This document shows positions 7,498 to 15,199 of a stretch of DNA of 24,594 nt, in pieces. The translations under genes and the position numbers were made by a program. The stretch is from CAZMHL01 sp045605445. GTDB lineage: Bacteria > Bacillota > Clostridia > RGIG6154. The stretch is from positions 1 to 24,594 of the forward strand of contig JAZUPZ010000017.1 in NCBI GenBank assembly GCA_045605445.1, read 5' to 3'. A model generated the notes under the pieces. That model searched no databases, was not told the DNA's origin, and saw nothing but the letters and a program-made list of their open reading frames with translations. The first letter of the stretch is position 1. Every line of letters begins with the position of its first letter.

Positions 7498-7830
7498 TTA
7501 TTTTCCTGTAAATTCGGTTGAGGCATTTTTGACTACGACCTTACCGACTTCTTTTCTATCGAGATTGATATATTTTAAATCGTGAGAAATTGAATCCACC
7601 AATATTCCCGCTACTTCTCTTTCTGCCTGACCAAGATTGCCGCCTGTTTTAATCAATTCAACCTGAAGTTCCTTTATATCAATCTCTCTTGGTGTTATAT
7701 CCTTTTCAAGGGACTGACAGGTAGCAACGCCTGCCGCCTCACCCATTGCAATGCAAGGAGGCATAGCTCTTACATCGGCAAAAGCATATTTGTCAGCTGA
7801 AAGGCTTTTTCAGGCAGTAAACCGGCTATC
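7498..7830 (-). pseudogene. FAD-dependent oxidoreductase remnant (C-terminal part)
   Basis: The intact reading frame ends at TAA 7498-7500 and includes KSLSADKYAFADVRAMPPC followed by IAMGEAAGVA. This is the C-terminal FAD-binding signature of the FAD_oxidored family (PF12831 type) found in sugar and polyol catabolism loci. Directly upstream a stop breaks the frame, and the expected LLPEK motif is seen in another frame (about 7810-7830). A small internal deletion between similar GAAAAAGC stretches could explain that. The N-terminal Rossmann half is absent. It is non-functional, and was possibly the first gene of an operon that ended with the epimerase remnant at 5458, divergent from the AraC remnant to the right. 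Confidence 0.65.
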
Positions 7831-7894
7831 TACAGAGGCGTTTTTATGCAATTTCCGTTTAAAATTATAGAACCCAGCTATTCAACCCGAAATG

Positions 7895-8200
7895 AATTCA
7901 CGTACCGACGATTATCAGCCAACCCATGCTCTTTTTTGGCTCAAAAAAGCATTTTTGTTATAGAAACCAACATTGTTAAAGAAAAAGTATCTTCAAGGGA
8001 TTGTTTACCGCCGTGAATTAAATCTTTCGGTATTGCAATACATCACTCTGCAACGAATAAAAAAAGCCAGAAAATTACTTATCGGCACATCGTACAGCAT
8101 TTCGGAAATTGCCGAGCGTTGCGGCTTTGAAAATGTGTACTATTTTTCAAATATATTTAAAAAAACACAGGGCGTTTCACCATCGGCATACAGAAAATAA
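7895..8200 (+). pseudogene. AraC-family regulator remnant
   Basis: Residues encoded at 7973-8200 form the second half of an AraC DNA-binding domain: VLQYITLQRIKKARKLL, then SISEIAERCGFENVYYFSNIF and KKTQGVSPSAYRK. In the same frame upstream is a short piece (RTDDYQPTHALFWLKK) that resembles the start of an AraC sensor domain. An in-frame TAG and a large internal deletion separate the two, removing most of the sensor and the first helix-turn-helix. The position mirrors the intact AraC genes at 12380 and 16201, each just before a terminator and a spoIVB tail. It therefore looks like the regulator of a decayed cassette. Confidence 0.65.
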
Positions 8201-8221
8201 TGATATTCACTCTGTTTAAAT

Positions 8222-8264
8222 AATAGAAAAGCTCACCTGTAAAATATAGATGAGCTTTTCTATT
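8222..8264. terminator. Bidirectional terminator next to spoIVB tail A
   Basis: A 14-bp perfect stem (8222-8235 with 8251-8264, core AAAAGCTCA) with a 15-nt loop. It overlaps the stop codon of the spoIVB tail on minus and follows the AraC remnant on plus. It probably ends minus-strand transcription that enters from the SIS/ROK/GH2 operon. Confidence 0.7.
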
Positions 8265-8394
8265 ATTTAATTTTTTCTGCCTCAGCCAGCATATTTTCAA
8301 TGAATATACCATAGCCTTTGGCGGGGTCATTGACGAACACGTGAGTTATTGCTCCAACGAGCTTACCGTTCCGGAAGATAGGCGAACCTGACAC
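8263..8394 (-). pseudogene. spoIVB 3' tail, copy A
   Basis: 132 bp encoding the last 43 residues of SpoIVB from the catalytic-serine motif (VSGSPIFRNGKLVGAITHVF, then VNDPAKGYGIF and a perfect AEAEKIK ending with stop). It differs from the intact SpoIVB tail at 8 of 43 residues. It has no start codon and no upstream spoIVB sequence: homology stops abruptly at the GTG codon that replaces the Met before the active-site Ser. This is the outermost tail and may be the original chromosomal gene end. Confidence 0.85.
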
Positions 8395-8425
8395 AAGTGT
8401 TATCAATATGGGACAATAATTTTAT
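8395..8425. other. Putative attachment half-site A
   Basis: 31 bp abutting the upstream edge of tail A. It matches the motif at 17215-17245 at 25 of 31 positions (core on plus: TCAATATGGGACAA). It overlaps the SIS gene's stop codon. It is not part of spoIVB, and the sequence beyond it differs in each copy. Confidence 0.6.
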
Positions 8426-9048
8426 AAATCGAAAAAGTATTCTTCTATTTCAGCACAAAGGAAGTGGTACACCGGTAAGTGAAGTTCTTGTATTTTGTAA
8501 GTTTCTATTTCCGGAACACAAATACAAATATCAGATAATTCACTTATTTTGCCGCCGTCTCCGCCTGTGAGAGATATGACGATAATTCCCAGCGCCCGAG
8601 CTACCTTTGCGGCATTTACAACATTTTTGGAATTACCTGATGTGCTGATTGCAAAAAGAACATCTTGTTCTTTTGCTAATGCCATCAGAGTTTGTGCATA
8701 TACCAGTTCTGCATTTACATCATTGCAAAATGCGGAGTTGATTGCCGTGAAAGACGGTAGTGGAATGGCAGGAAATCCTTTTTGAAGTTGGTTCAGAATT
8801 TCATCATCAACGGAAGGATAATTTGTTTTCATTTCCAATTTTTCTTGTTCAGTCAAGGGGCGTGCTTTTAAAAAGCCCTTCATAAGTTCACCGGCAATAT
8901 GTTCACAATCTGAGCAGCTTCCACCATTTCCGCAAAGAAGAAGCTTTCCTCCGGACTGATAACATTTAATCAATTCTTTTTTTGCATTTAAGATTGCATT
9001 GCTGCAACTGTTTAGATTTGGATATCTTCTTAGTAATTCTTTAATCAT
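8422..9048 (-). CDS. SIS-domain sugar-phosphate isomerase (GmhA-like)
   Basis: 208 residues, the usual size for the phosphoheptose isomerase/DiaA-type SIS family. Signature features: LLLCGNGGSCSDCEHIAGEL (residues about 36-55, phosphate and substrate loop), FTAINSAFCND and the SIS phosphosugar motif FAISTSGNSKNVVNAA, then ISLTGGDGGK. It has an insertion around residues 60-85, as in GmhA-like proteins of sugar operons. It probably isomerises a phosphorylated sugar made by the ROK kinase; the exact substrate is not known. The ATG overlaps the ROK stop codon (ATGA), so translation is coupled. The stop codon touches the attachment motif, with no terminator of its own. Confidence 0.8.
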   Translation of the reverse strand: MIKELLRRYPNLNSCSNAILNAKKELIKCYQSGGKLLLCGNGGSCSDCEHIAGELMKGFLKARPLTEQEKLEMKTNYPSVDDEILNQLQKGFPAIPLPSFTAINSAFCNDVNAELVYAQTLMALAKEQDVLFAISTSGNSKNVVNAAKVARALGIIVISLTGGDGGKISELSDICICVPEIETYKIQELHLPVYHFLCAEIEEYFFDL

Positions 9049-10007
9049 ACAATATCAACTCCTAAAAGTGCCGTAGCAACTGCCGCATAATCACCAATAT
9101 TTTCGCCTAGCATGGACGGCAATATTTTGCAACAATCTACGGAAGGTTGTAAAGCTTCTTTTTCAATTTCCGTTTTTGTTGCATTCCAAAGAAGGTTTTG
9201 ATTTCGTGTAAAAATGCTACCGATTATAATTGCATCGGGGTTTAAAATATCAATAATTATTGATAAGCCTTTTCCTAAATATTTACCTGAAGTTTTATAT
9301 GTATCAAGGGCGGTTTTATCTCCTGATATTGCCGCTTCGGCTATAGATTTAGCCGTAACATCTTGCGGCTTCATTCCAACCTTAAAATATGAAGGACACA
9401 CTCCTTTTTCCATTGCTTCAAGTGCCTTTGAATACCCCAATTGTGCTATTCCGCCACCGCTACAAAACCCCTCAAACGAACCCGCTTTTCCAAAGCCGAC
9501 AGGCCCTGATGAATCTAAACGAATATGCCCTATTTCACCTGCATTCCCATTTGTTCCATTGTATAATTTCCCGTTCAAAATCAACCCTGCCCCAAGGCCT
9601 GTTCCAAATGTGAGAAATATGACGTTTTTGTATCCTTTTCCGTTGCCGAACAACCATTCGGCCACAGCACAAGCATTTGCATCATTTTGAAGTTGTACGG
9701 GGACTTTGTAATGTTGGTTGATTTGACTTACGATATTAACATTTATCCACTTTGGTAAATTGGGTGGGTTAATAATGACTCCTTTTTCAGAATCCAAAGG
9801 CCCGCCGCAAGATACGCCTATATAGTCGGGTGTTTTTTCTAAAATGTCATCAGCACGTGTAATCAGCTTATTTATCATTTCATCGGCAGACACATTGTGG
9901 TTAGTCGGAATTTTTTCTTTTTTCAAAAGAGTTATCTGTTCTCCATCCCATTTTGCAGTTATTACAGCACATTTTGTGCCACCAATATCAAACCCAAGAA
10001 TATACAT
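9045..10007 (-). CDS. ROK-family sugar kinase
   Basis: 320 residues. The N-terminal phosphate-binding motif GFDIGGTKCAV begins at residue 5. It is followed by GVSCGGPLD, NDANACAVAEW (with the catalytic Asp of ROK kinases) and FGTGLGAGLILNG, all typical of cytoplasmic hexose kinases. The usual ROK zinc motif CxCGxxGC is not present; the region reads FEGFCSGGGIAQLG instead, which marks a zinc-less subgroup. There is no N-terminal helix-turn-helix, so it is an enzyme, not a repressor. Start: ATG after GAGAGGG, whose bases are the last codons of the mannosidase gene 5 bp upstream. It probably phosphorylates the monosaccharide released by the GH2 enzyme before the SIS isomerase acts. Confidence 0.85.
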   Translation of the reverse strand: MYILGFDIGGTKCAVITAKWDGEQITLLKKEKIPTNHNVSADEMINKLITRADDILEKTPDYIGVSCGGPLDSEKGVIINPPNLPKWINVNIVSQINQHYKVPVQLQNDANACAVAEWLFGNGKGYKNVIFLTFGTGLGAGLILNGKLYNGTNGNAGEIGHIRLDSSGPVGFGKAGSFEGFCSGGGIAQLGYSKALEAMEKGVCPSYFKVGMKPQDVTAKSIAEAAISGDKTALDTYKTSGKYLGKGLSIIIDILNPDAIIIGSIFTRNQNLLWNATKTEIEKEALQPSVDCCKILPSMLGENIGDYAAVATALLGVDIV

Positions 10008-10011
10008 AAAG

Positions 10012-12243
10012 CTACCCTCTCAAATCATACTTTTGTAAAAATGTTTTATACATCTCCAGTGAAATGGGCGGATAGCCGCAGAGATAATGGTTAAATCCAC
10101 GCGCTCCGTTTACTTCCCACTCGAAAATCAGTATTTTTTGCTCTGCATAATATACAGGAACAGATGCAATCAAGGTGCTTGCGTTTTCCTTAGCGGAAAA
10201 ATCACATTGATGAATAATTTCATTAGTTAAGGCATTTTTTACAGTCAATTTGCCATGCTTTGTTTCAAGCGTATCATTACATGCATATAAACTAAGATTC
10301 CAATTTTTTATTTCATCGGCACAAACAGTAAAAGGTGCCTGTGAACGTTTAATGTAGGAATAGGCTAATTTTTTGCTAAAATAATAATCTACTACCGCAT
10401 CGGACATTTGAGGCCATCCGTCAAGAAGGTTCCACCAAATAATACCGGTTTTCTCAGGACGTGCAACTCTCATACGCTCAATAAAATATTTTTTTGCTTC
10501 TGCCTGCGAAATTTGTGAAGCGAGAATGTATTCATCTGCATCATTCGGTACTTCCCCGAAAAGTTGGCGAACCTGCTTTTCCATTAGCATTACTCTTTTG
10601 TCATTGCCGTTCTGGTCACTTGAGTGAAGTATCCATTCCTCATTATTTGTATAAGGCCATACTTTTTCATGGGTAATAAATTTTTTTATAGAATCAAGAT
10701 CGGGACACCCATGATAGCCTGTTTCGCTTACGAAATGTGCTTTGTTGTTTTTGTAAAAATCGCTTTTAAAATAATCCCGCGGTCCCCAAAGATGATCTTC
10801 TATAAGGCGTGATCCCCAAACCTGTGATGTTTCTCCTTTATTGTACATTTCGCTTGTTATGTATGGCGAGCTTGGAAGATACGGTCTGCCTATATCGTTT
10901 AACTCAACGCATTTTGGCAGTACTTCGCGTGTTAATGTGTTGTTGTCAGGATTATATGCAATTGTACAGCTGTCAACCTCGTTGTCGCCTGCCCACAGAA
11001 TAATAGACGGATGGTTGCGAAGCTTACGAATGACAGCGGTTGCTTCCTTTTCAAGTTTCTTTTTGAATGCCTCGTTTTCCGGATATGAAGCACATGCCAT
11101 TGCAAAATCCTGCCATACCATAATACCGTTACGGTCGCAAAAATCAAAGAACTGATGGTCTTCGTATACATTTCCGCCCCAACAACGTAAAATGTTACAA
11201 CCAATGTCTTTTACCATTGCAAGAGCAGAATCGTAGCGTTCGGCATCTCGACAGTGCATAGCATCCAAAGGCACCCAGTTAGAGCCTTTGCAAAAAATTT
11301 CAATACCGTTTATAAGAATTCTGAACTGTCCGTCATCGTCCTCTGTCGGATCACGCCGTTCCAGTTCAACGCTTCTTACGCCAAAACTGATTTTTTCCTG
11401 ATGAACAAGATTTCCCTGACTGAAAATTTTTGCAGTTCCGTCATAAATGTTAGCATCGCCGTAACCGTATGGAAACCACAATTTTACATTATCAATATTA
11501 AAGTAGATTATTCCTGATTTTTTGTTACATTTAACTTTTTTGTAAAAACGGCTATCATCACAAGAAGCAGAGAGTTCAATTTCAATATCACTAAAGTCAT
11601 TTGATTCAGATTCAAGAACATAGTAAAAATTGCAGCAGGCATCCCTTGCTTCAAAAAAAGTCTGAGAAAAATAAAGGCTATCACGGATTTCAAGTGTTAC
11701 ATCACGCCACAGACCTGAAGTTACAAGCCTTGGCATTATATCCCACCCGTAGCTGTGGGGAGCTTTTCGTATATGTCTTGATTCAATATTCATAGAATTT
11801 CTCAAAACTTTTAAGGTGTAGTCATAATTATTTGCCTCTAAAGTTGCCGATTTTATATGAACCGTCAGGACATTATCACCTTCTTTTAAAAGGTCATCCA
11901 CCTTAAACTCGTGACTTATAAACATATTGTCACTTTCACCGAATTTAACACCGTTTAAAAAGTATTCAGCTATGCAGTCCACTCCTTCAAAAACCAAAAA
12001 TACATTTTTTCTTGCATCAGGAGCAGTAAATGTGCGCTCATACCACCAATCATAATTTTCATATTTTTCTGCTTCTAAAACATTTTTTCCTATGTAAATA
12101 TCTTCAGGAAGATACCCGTTTTTTGACAGGTCGAGCTGAACACATCCCGGAACAGTTGCCTCAAGTGAAATTGTTTCACCTGTTTTAAGAGTTGGATTTT
12201 TTCCTTTTAAATTCCATATTCCATTTAACGAAACCGTTTTCAT
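10012..12243 (-). CDS. GH2 beta-mannosidase-like glycoside hydrolase
   Basis: 743 residues from the ATG at 12241-12243, chosen because CGGAGGTG precedes it and the family N-terminus begins there (SLNGIWNLKG); 53 extra upstream codons are rejected. No signal peptide, so it is cytoplasmic. Jelly-roll domain 1-190 (VPGCVQLDL, DWWYERTF), immunoglobulin-like domain to about 290, TIM barrel from about 300. LRNHPSIILWAGDNEVD carries the acid/base Glu422. HFVSETGYHG carries the nucleophile Glu507. WWNLLDGWPQMSDAVVDYY is typical of beta-mannosidases. The Asp at 420 replaces the Asn usual in GNNE. It should release mannose or a related sugar from beta-linked oligosaccharides. It is the first gene of the operon with ROK and SIS and is divergent from an AraC gene. 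Confidence 0.85.
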   Translation of the reverse strand: MKTVSLNGIWNLKGKNPTLKTGETISLEATVPGCVQLDLSKNGYLPEDIYIGKNVLEAEKYENYDWWYERTFTAPDARKNVFLVFEGVDCIAEYFLNGVKFGESDNMFISHEFKVDDLLKEGDNVLTVHIKSATLEANNYDYTLKVLRNSMNIESRHIRKAPHSYGWDIMPRLVTSGLWRDVTLEIRDSLYFSQTFFEARDACCNFYYVLESESNDFSDIEIELSASCDDSRFYKKVKCNKKSGIIYFNIDNVKLWFPYGYGDANIYDGTAKIFSQGNLVHQEKISFGVRSVELERRDPTEDDDGQFRILINGIEIFCKGSNWVPLDAMHCRDAERYDSALAMVKDIGCNILRCWGGNVYEDHQFFDFCDRNGIMVWQDFAMACASYPENEAFKKKLEKEATAVIRKLRNHPSIILWAGDNEVDSCTIAYNPDNNTLTREVLPKCVELNDIGRPYLPSSPYITSEMYNKGETSQVWGSRLIEDHLWGPRDYFKSDFYKNNKAHFVSETGYHGCPDLDSIKKFITHEKVWPYTNNEEWILHSSDQNGNDKRVMLMEKQVRQLFGEVPNDADEYILASQISQAEAKKYFIERMRVARPEKTGIIWWNLLDGWPQMSDAVVDYYFSKKLAYSYIKRSQAPFTVCADEIKNWNLSLYACNDTLETKHGKLTVKNALTNEIIHQCDFSAKENASTLIASVPVYYAEQKILIFEWEVNGARGFNHYLCGYPPISLEMYKTFLQKYDLRG

Positions 12244-12331
12244 ATCAACACCTCCGTTATAATTGTACATCATCTCATATAACTCATCAATTTTAAAAGA
12301 CAAAAAAACAAACACTTTTTTAGGATTTTTA

Positions 12332-12360
12332 TTTACAATTACAAAATTTTTAAGTATAAT
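12332..12360 (+). promoter_or_regulatory. Probable promoter of the AraC gene at 12380
   Basis: TTTACA (12332-12337) and a perfect TATAAT (12355-12360) are 17 bp apart, with GAGGTGAG following just before the ATG. It lies in the 136-bp divergent region with the GH2 gene; the GH2 promoter must also be here, but no strong match was picked out. Confidence 0.55.
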
Positions 12361-12379
12361 CAGATTTGAGGTGAGTATT

Positions 12380-13186
12380 ATGGAGGTTTTCAAAAAGAAC
12401 AACAGGCTTTCTATTCCTGACGGAAAGCACTTGACAGTTTCTCGTCATACTATAACCGACAATCATCCTTTACACTGGCACAGCTATTTTGAACTTGAAA
12501 TTATTCTGTCAGGATCAGGAAAATATATTGTAAATGATGTGGAGTATGATATCCAATCAAACAATGTATTTTTGCTATCCACCACAGATTTTCATTATAT
12601 GGAAGCTGAAAAAACAACCCAACTTTTAAATATATCCTTTGATGATGAACTAGTAGACGAAGCGTTTCTCCCATTCCTTCTGTTTTCAAAAAACAAAATA
12701 GTTTACAAGCTCTGCGGCGATGAGCTTGTAAGACTTATAAATGCTACAGAACTTTTAGAGCACGAATATGAAACAGACGGAAACTGCCAAAGGCAGCTTT
12801 TGCAGTATATATTAAGCAGTCTTTTCAGAAAAAACAATGAATATTCTTCGTCTTCTAATGATGATCATTATAAGGGGATAAAACGGGCTATTATATATAT
12901 GGAAATGCATTTCAAAGAAAAAATTACGCTTGATATGCTTGCAACGGAAGCCGGCTATCATCCGGCATATTTCAGTGAGTTGTTTAAAAAGGTTACGGGC
13001 GAGACTTATATTGCAACCTTAAACAAGTTGCGAATTGGATACGCAAAAACTCTTTTGTCAAATGGGTTTTCGGTATCACGGACTTGTTTTTTATCAGGCT
13101 TTAATTCTCTTTCAAATTTCGGTATCGTATTTAAAAAATTCTGTAATATGTCCCCTTATGAATATTTAAAAGCATCTCGAAATTAA
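12380..13186 (+). CDS. AraC-family transcriptional regulator
   Basis: 268 residues from the ATG at 12380, 6 nt after GAGGTGAG. An open frame extends 39 codons further upstream, but that stretch is promoter and divergent intergenic DNA. The sensor half is cupin-like with HPLHWHSYFELEIILSGSGK at about residues 29-48. The C-terminal 100 residues carry the two helix-turn-helix units (MLATEAGYHPAYFSELFKK and CFLSGFNSLSNFGIVFKKF), ending MSPYEYLK. It probably senses a product of mannoside breakdown and controls the divergent GH2-ROK-SIS operon. It converges on spoIVB tail B, with the hairpin 13200-13231 between. Confidence 0.85.
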   Translation: MEVFKKNNRLSIPDGKHLTVSRHTITDNHPLHWHSYFELEIILSGSGKYIVNDVEYDIQSNNVFLLSTTDFHYMEAEKTTQLLNISFDDELVDEAFLPFLLFSKNKIVYKLCGDELVRLINATELLEHEYETDGNCQRQLLQYILSSLFRKNNEYSSSSNDDHYKGIKRAIIYMEMHFKEKITLDMLATEAGYHPAYFSELFKKVTGETYIATLNKLRIGYAKTLLSNGFSVSRTCFLSGFNSLSNFGIVFKKFCNMSPYEYLKASRN

Positions 13187-13199
13187 TGTATTTATATAA

Positions 13200-13231
13200 A
13201 AATGCTCACCTATTTGAACAGGTGAGCATTT
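13200..13231. terminator. Bidirectional terminator next to spoIVB tail B
   Basis: A perfect 12-bp stem (AAATGCTCACCT with its complement) and an 8-nt loop, between AraC (plus) and tail B (minus). Its GCTCACCT core is shared with the hairpin beside tail A, and GCTCACC with that beside intact spoIVB, so the terminator appears to travel with the tail. Confidence 0.75.
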
Positions 13232-13234
13232 CTT

Positions 13235-13365
13235 CTATTTGATTTTTTAGCCTCCGAGAGCATATTCTCAATAAATATCCCATAACCTCTGGTCGGATCA
13301 TTGACGAACACATGAGTTATTGCGCCAATGAGCTTACCATCCTGTATTATGGGCGAACCGCTCAC
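13235..13365 (-). pseudogene. spoIVB 3' tail, copy B (frameshifted)
   Basis: 131 bp homologous to the last 43 codons of spoIVB, starting at VSGSPIIQDGKLIGAITHVF and continuing VNDPTRGYGIFIENMLSEA. A single-base deletion just after the SEA codons (GCTGAAAAAATC became GCTAAAAAATC) shifts the frame and removes the normal end, so the reading frame runs on past the usual stop. A 74-codon open frame that includes this tail starts in unrelated cassette sequence beyond the attachment motif and is not a real gene. Confidence 0.85.
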
Positions 13366-13396
13366 GAGTGATGTCAATATGGAACAACAAATTTTT
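13366..13396. other. Putative attachment half-site B
   Basis: 31 bp abutting tail B, identical to 17215-17245 at 30 of 31 positions. Beyond it, 13397-13558 is AT-rich and non-coding, with an inverted pair TTGACAAA/TTTGTCAA (about 13428-13483) and two similar GGATNNNATAATAGG-like stretches (about 13488-13520). No gene is seen before the glycosidase stop at 13559. Confidence 0.65.
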
Positions 13397-13558
13397 CTTA
13401 AAAAATTTTCAAATTCAAGCTGTTTTATTGACAAAATTACCTATATTGATGATGAAATGATCAAATTTGTCAACAGATTTTAGCTTCGGATTATAGGAAT
13501 ACCGGATCGAATAATAGGAAAGCCGCATAATTTATCTGTTGATTTTAATATATTTGTT

Positions 13559-15184
13559 TTAGTCAAAGATAATTTCAAAACTCATATTTTCTTGACATTC
13601 AGCAACCGAAAAACTTACATATTCGGATTCGCCGATTGTATATATATCAAAATCGGTTTCTACGCCGTTTATCAACAATGCGGAAGCTTTTTTGTTTTTC
13701 GGCAATAAAATCCGGACTGACATTTTCTTTGCGGGTGAAATAATATCATATCGCATACCATACTCTTTTAAAATATATCTCACGTCAACTAATGTATGGC
13801 TGAGTTCATAGCCTGTAATATATCTGAGCTCGGTGTAATGTGTTACGGGGAATTTGGGAGAAAACTCAATTCCATCATAATTTACCCCGGTATTTTTTAT
13901 TCCGGCAAGGCCTTCATCAACTGCACTTATAAATGCTGCTGCACCCCAACTGCTCGGACCACCCTCCGGTTGCGGACGGGAATCCGGATAATACAAGAAA
14001 AATATATTGTTATCGCGTTCAACAAGCTTTATAAAACGCGAAACGATGTCCCAACCATACTCTTCATAGCCGTTGTTGAATGCCGCTTTTGCAAGCTCGC
14101 CCGCAGTAAAGGGTGAAATAGCTCCATTTACGTATTGTCCTTCTTTATGCGATTTGAAGTCCTTGTATGGAGGGTCAATAGAAAACCATTCAGCAAACAT
14201 ATTTGTTGTTTCTTTTCTTTTCATATATTCTTTTATGATATTGCGTGATTCCTCAACAGATGTTAAACCGCGATTTATATCGTATGGATTTGAAAGAGAA
14301 AGTCTTTCGTTTTCTAAGTTGTCAATTCCGTCATGATTAAGGTGTAACTGATGAATAAAGAAACTTCCATTCCATAAATATTTCATAATATTTTCACGTA
14401 ACATTTCAGCACGGTTTTCCCATTGTTTTGCTTTGTCACTGTTTCCAAGACGGTTGTTAAACCAAGCAAGCTGTTTCATCGCCTGATAAACGCCTGAATT
14501 GTCACCGTGCATAATTGACATTGGTTCATCATCGTGTATTCTGCGGTCATCCCGGCTTCTTTCAAGGTATGTAAAATCCCACGTATCAATAGTAAACGGG
14601 CGCTTAACAAGACCGTGTTTTTTATCCCAACGCTTTGCATCAGAGGTAATATAATTAATTCCTTTTTCTAATTTAGGCAGCACCGAGCGAAGCCAGTTGT
14701 TATCTCCTGTAATCTGATATAAATACATTGCACCTTCAACAACAAGATACTCAATATCAGCCTCTAATTCAAGACGCACCAAGGTCAGGTTATCGTCGGG
14801 ATACATAATCCTGCAATCTTCATTGACCATTTTCCAATGATAGTCATCATATTGCTTAATTAACTCATAAAATTGACCATCTTCTCTTTGTGTATCAATA
14901 ATAAAATTTAAAAATGATGCCAAGTCATATTCAAAATATTTCATGCCTTTCATTATATTAACATGATCTCGTATCCAATTTTTATTACACATCAAAACTT
15001 TTCCGTCAATCAAAACAAGTGCTCTGTCGGCATAAATATTGCTTCTTAGAGTATGTAAAAATTCACCTAACTTATAATCTGTTGTTGTAAGAACAGAAGG
15101 AAAGCCTATCTCTCTGTTATTATAGGTGCCATTATGTCTGCCATTTATATTCATGGCCGGTAATTTGTGCTCAAATTCAATCAT
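13559..15184 (-). CDS. Six-hairpin-type glycoside hydrolase, family unresolved
   Basis: 541 residues, start ATG after AAAGGAG. No signal peptide, so cytoplasmic. The sequence has the look of an (alpha/alpha)6-barrel enzyme of the GH63/GH37/GH15-like superfamily: WIRDHVNIMKGMKYFEYD near residue 70, repeated helix pairs with EADIEYLVVEGAMYLYQITG and LEKGINYI, DTWDFTYLERSRDD, HGDNSGVYQAMKQLAWFNN, and GGPSSWGAAAFISAVDEGLAG near residue 425. A beta-sandwich-like tail follows (residues about 480-541, with LINGVETDFDIY). Acidic residues in WIRDH, TWDF and the EGQYVNGAISPF region are candidates for catalysis, but I cannot place them with certainty. It may remove alpha-linked glucose or rhamnose units. 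It is downstream of the DMT transporter by 15 bp, in one operon. Confidence 0.65.
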   Translation of the reverse strand: MIEFEHKLPAMNINGRHNGTYNNREIGFPSVLTTTDYKLGEFLHTLRSNIYADRALVLIDGKVLMCNKNWIRDHVNIMKGMKYFEYDLASFLNFIIDTQREDGQFYELIKQYDDYHWKMVNEDCRIMYPDDNLTLVRLELEADIEYLVVEGAMYLYQITGDNNWLRSVLPKLEKGINYITSDAKRWDKKHGLVKRPFTIDTWDFTYLERSRDDRRIHDDEPMSIMHGDNSGVYQAMKQLAWFNNRLGNSDKAKQWENRAEMLRENIMKYLWNGSFFIHQLHLNHDGIDNLENERLSLSNPYDINRGLTSVEESRNIIKEYMKRKETTNMFAEWFSIDPPYKDFKSHKEGQYVNGAISPFTAGELAKAAFNNGYEEYGWDIVSRFIKLVERDNNIFFLYYPDSRPQPEGGPSSWGAAAFISAVDEGLAGIKNTGVNYDGIEFSPKFPVTHYTELRYITGYELSHTLVDVRYILKEYGMRYDIISPAKKMSVRILLPKNKKASALLINGVETDFDIYTIGESEYVSFSVAECQENMSFEIIFD

Positions 15185-15199
15185 ATTTTCAAACTCCTT

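Noticed and set aside
9214..9690. A 158-codon plus-strand frame across the ROK gene
   Set aside because: It is antisense to a gene with full ROK motifs, has no family signature and no ribosome site.
12263..12379. A 39-codon N-terminal extension of the AraC protein
   Set aside because: It overlaps the promoter at 12332-12360; the ATG at 12380 has the ribosome site and matches family length.
12244..12402. A 53-codon N-terminal extension of the GH2 protein
   Set aside because: It covers the divergent promoter region, and the family N-terminus with a strong ribosome site starts at 12243.
13210..13434. A 74-codon minus-strand frame that could be called a small SpoIVB-like gene
   Set aside because: Its start lies in non-spoIVB cassette sequence beyond the attachment motif, there is no ribosome site, and the end is frameshifted. 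It is a displaced gene tail.
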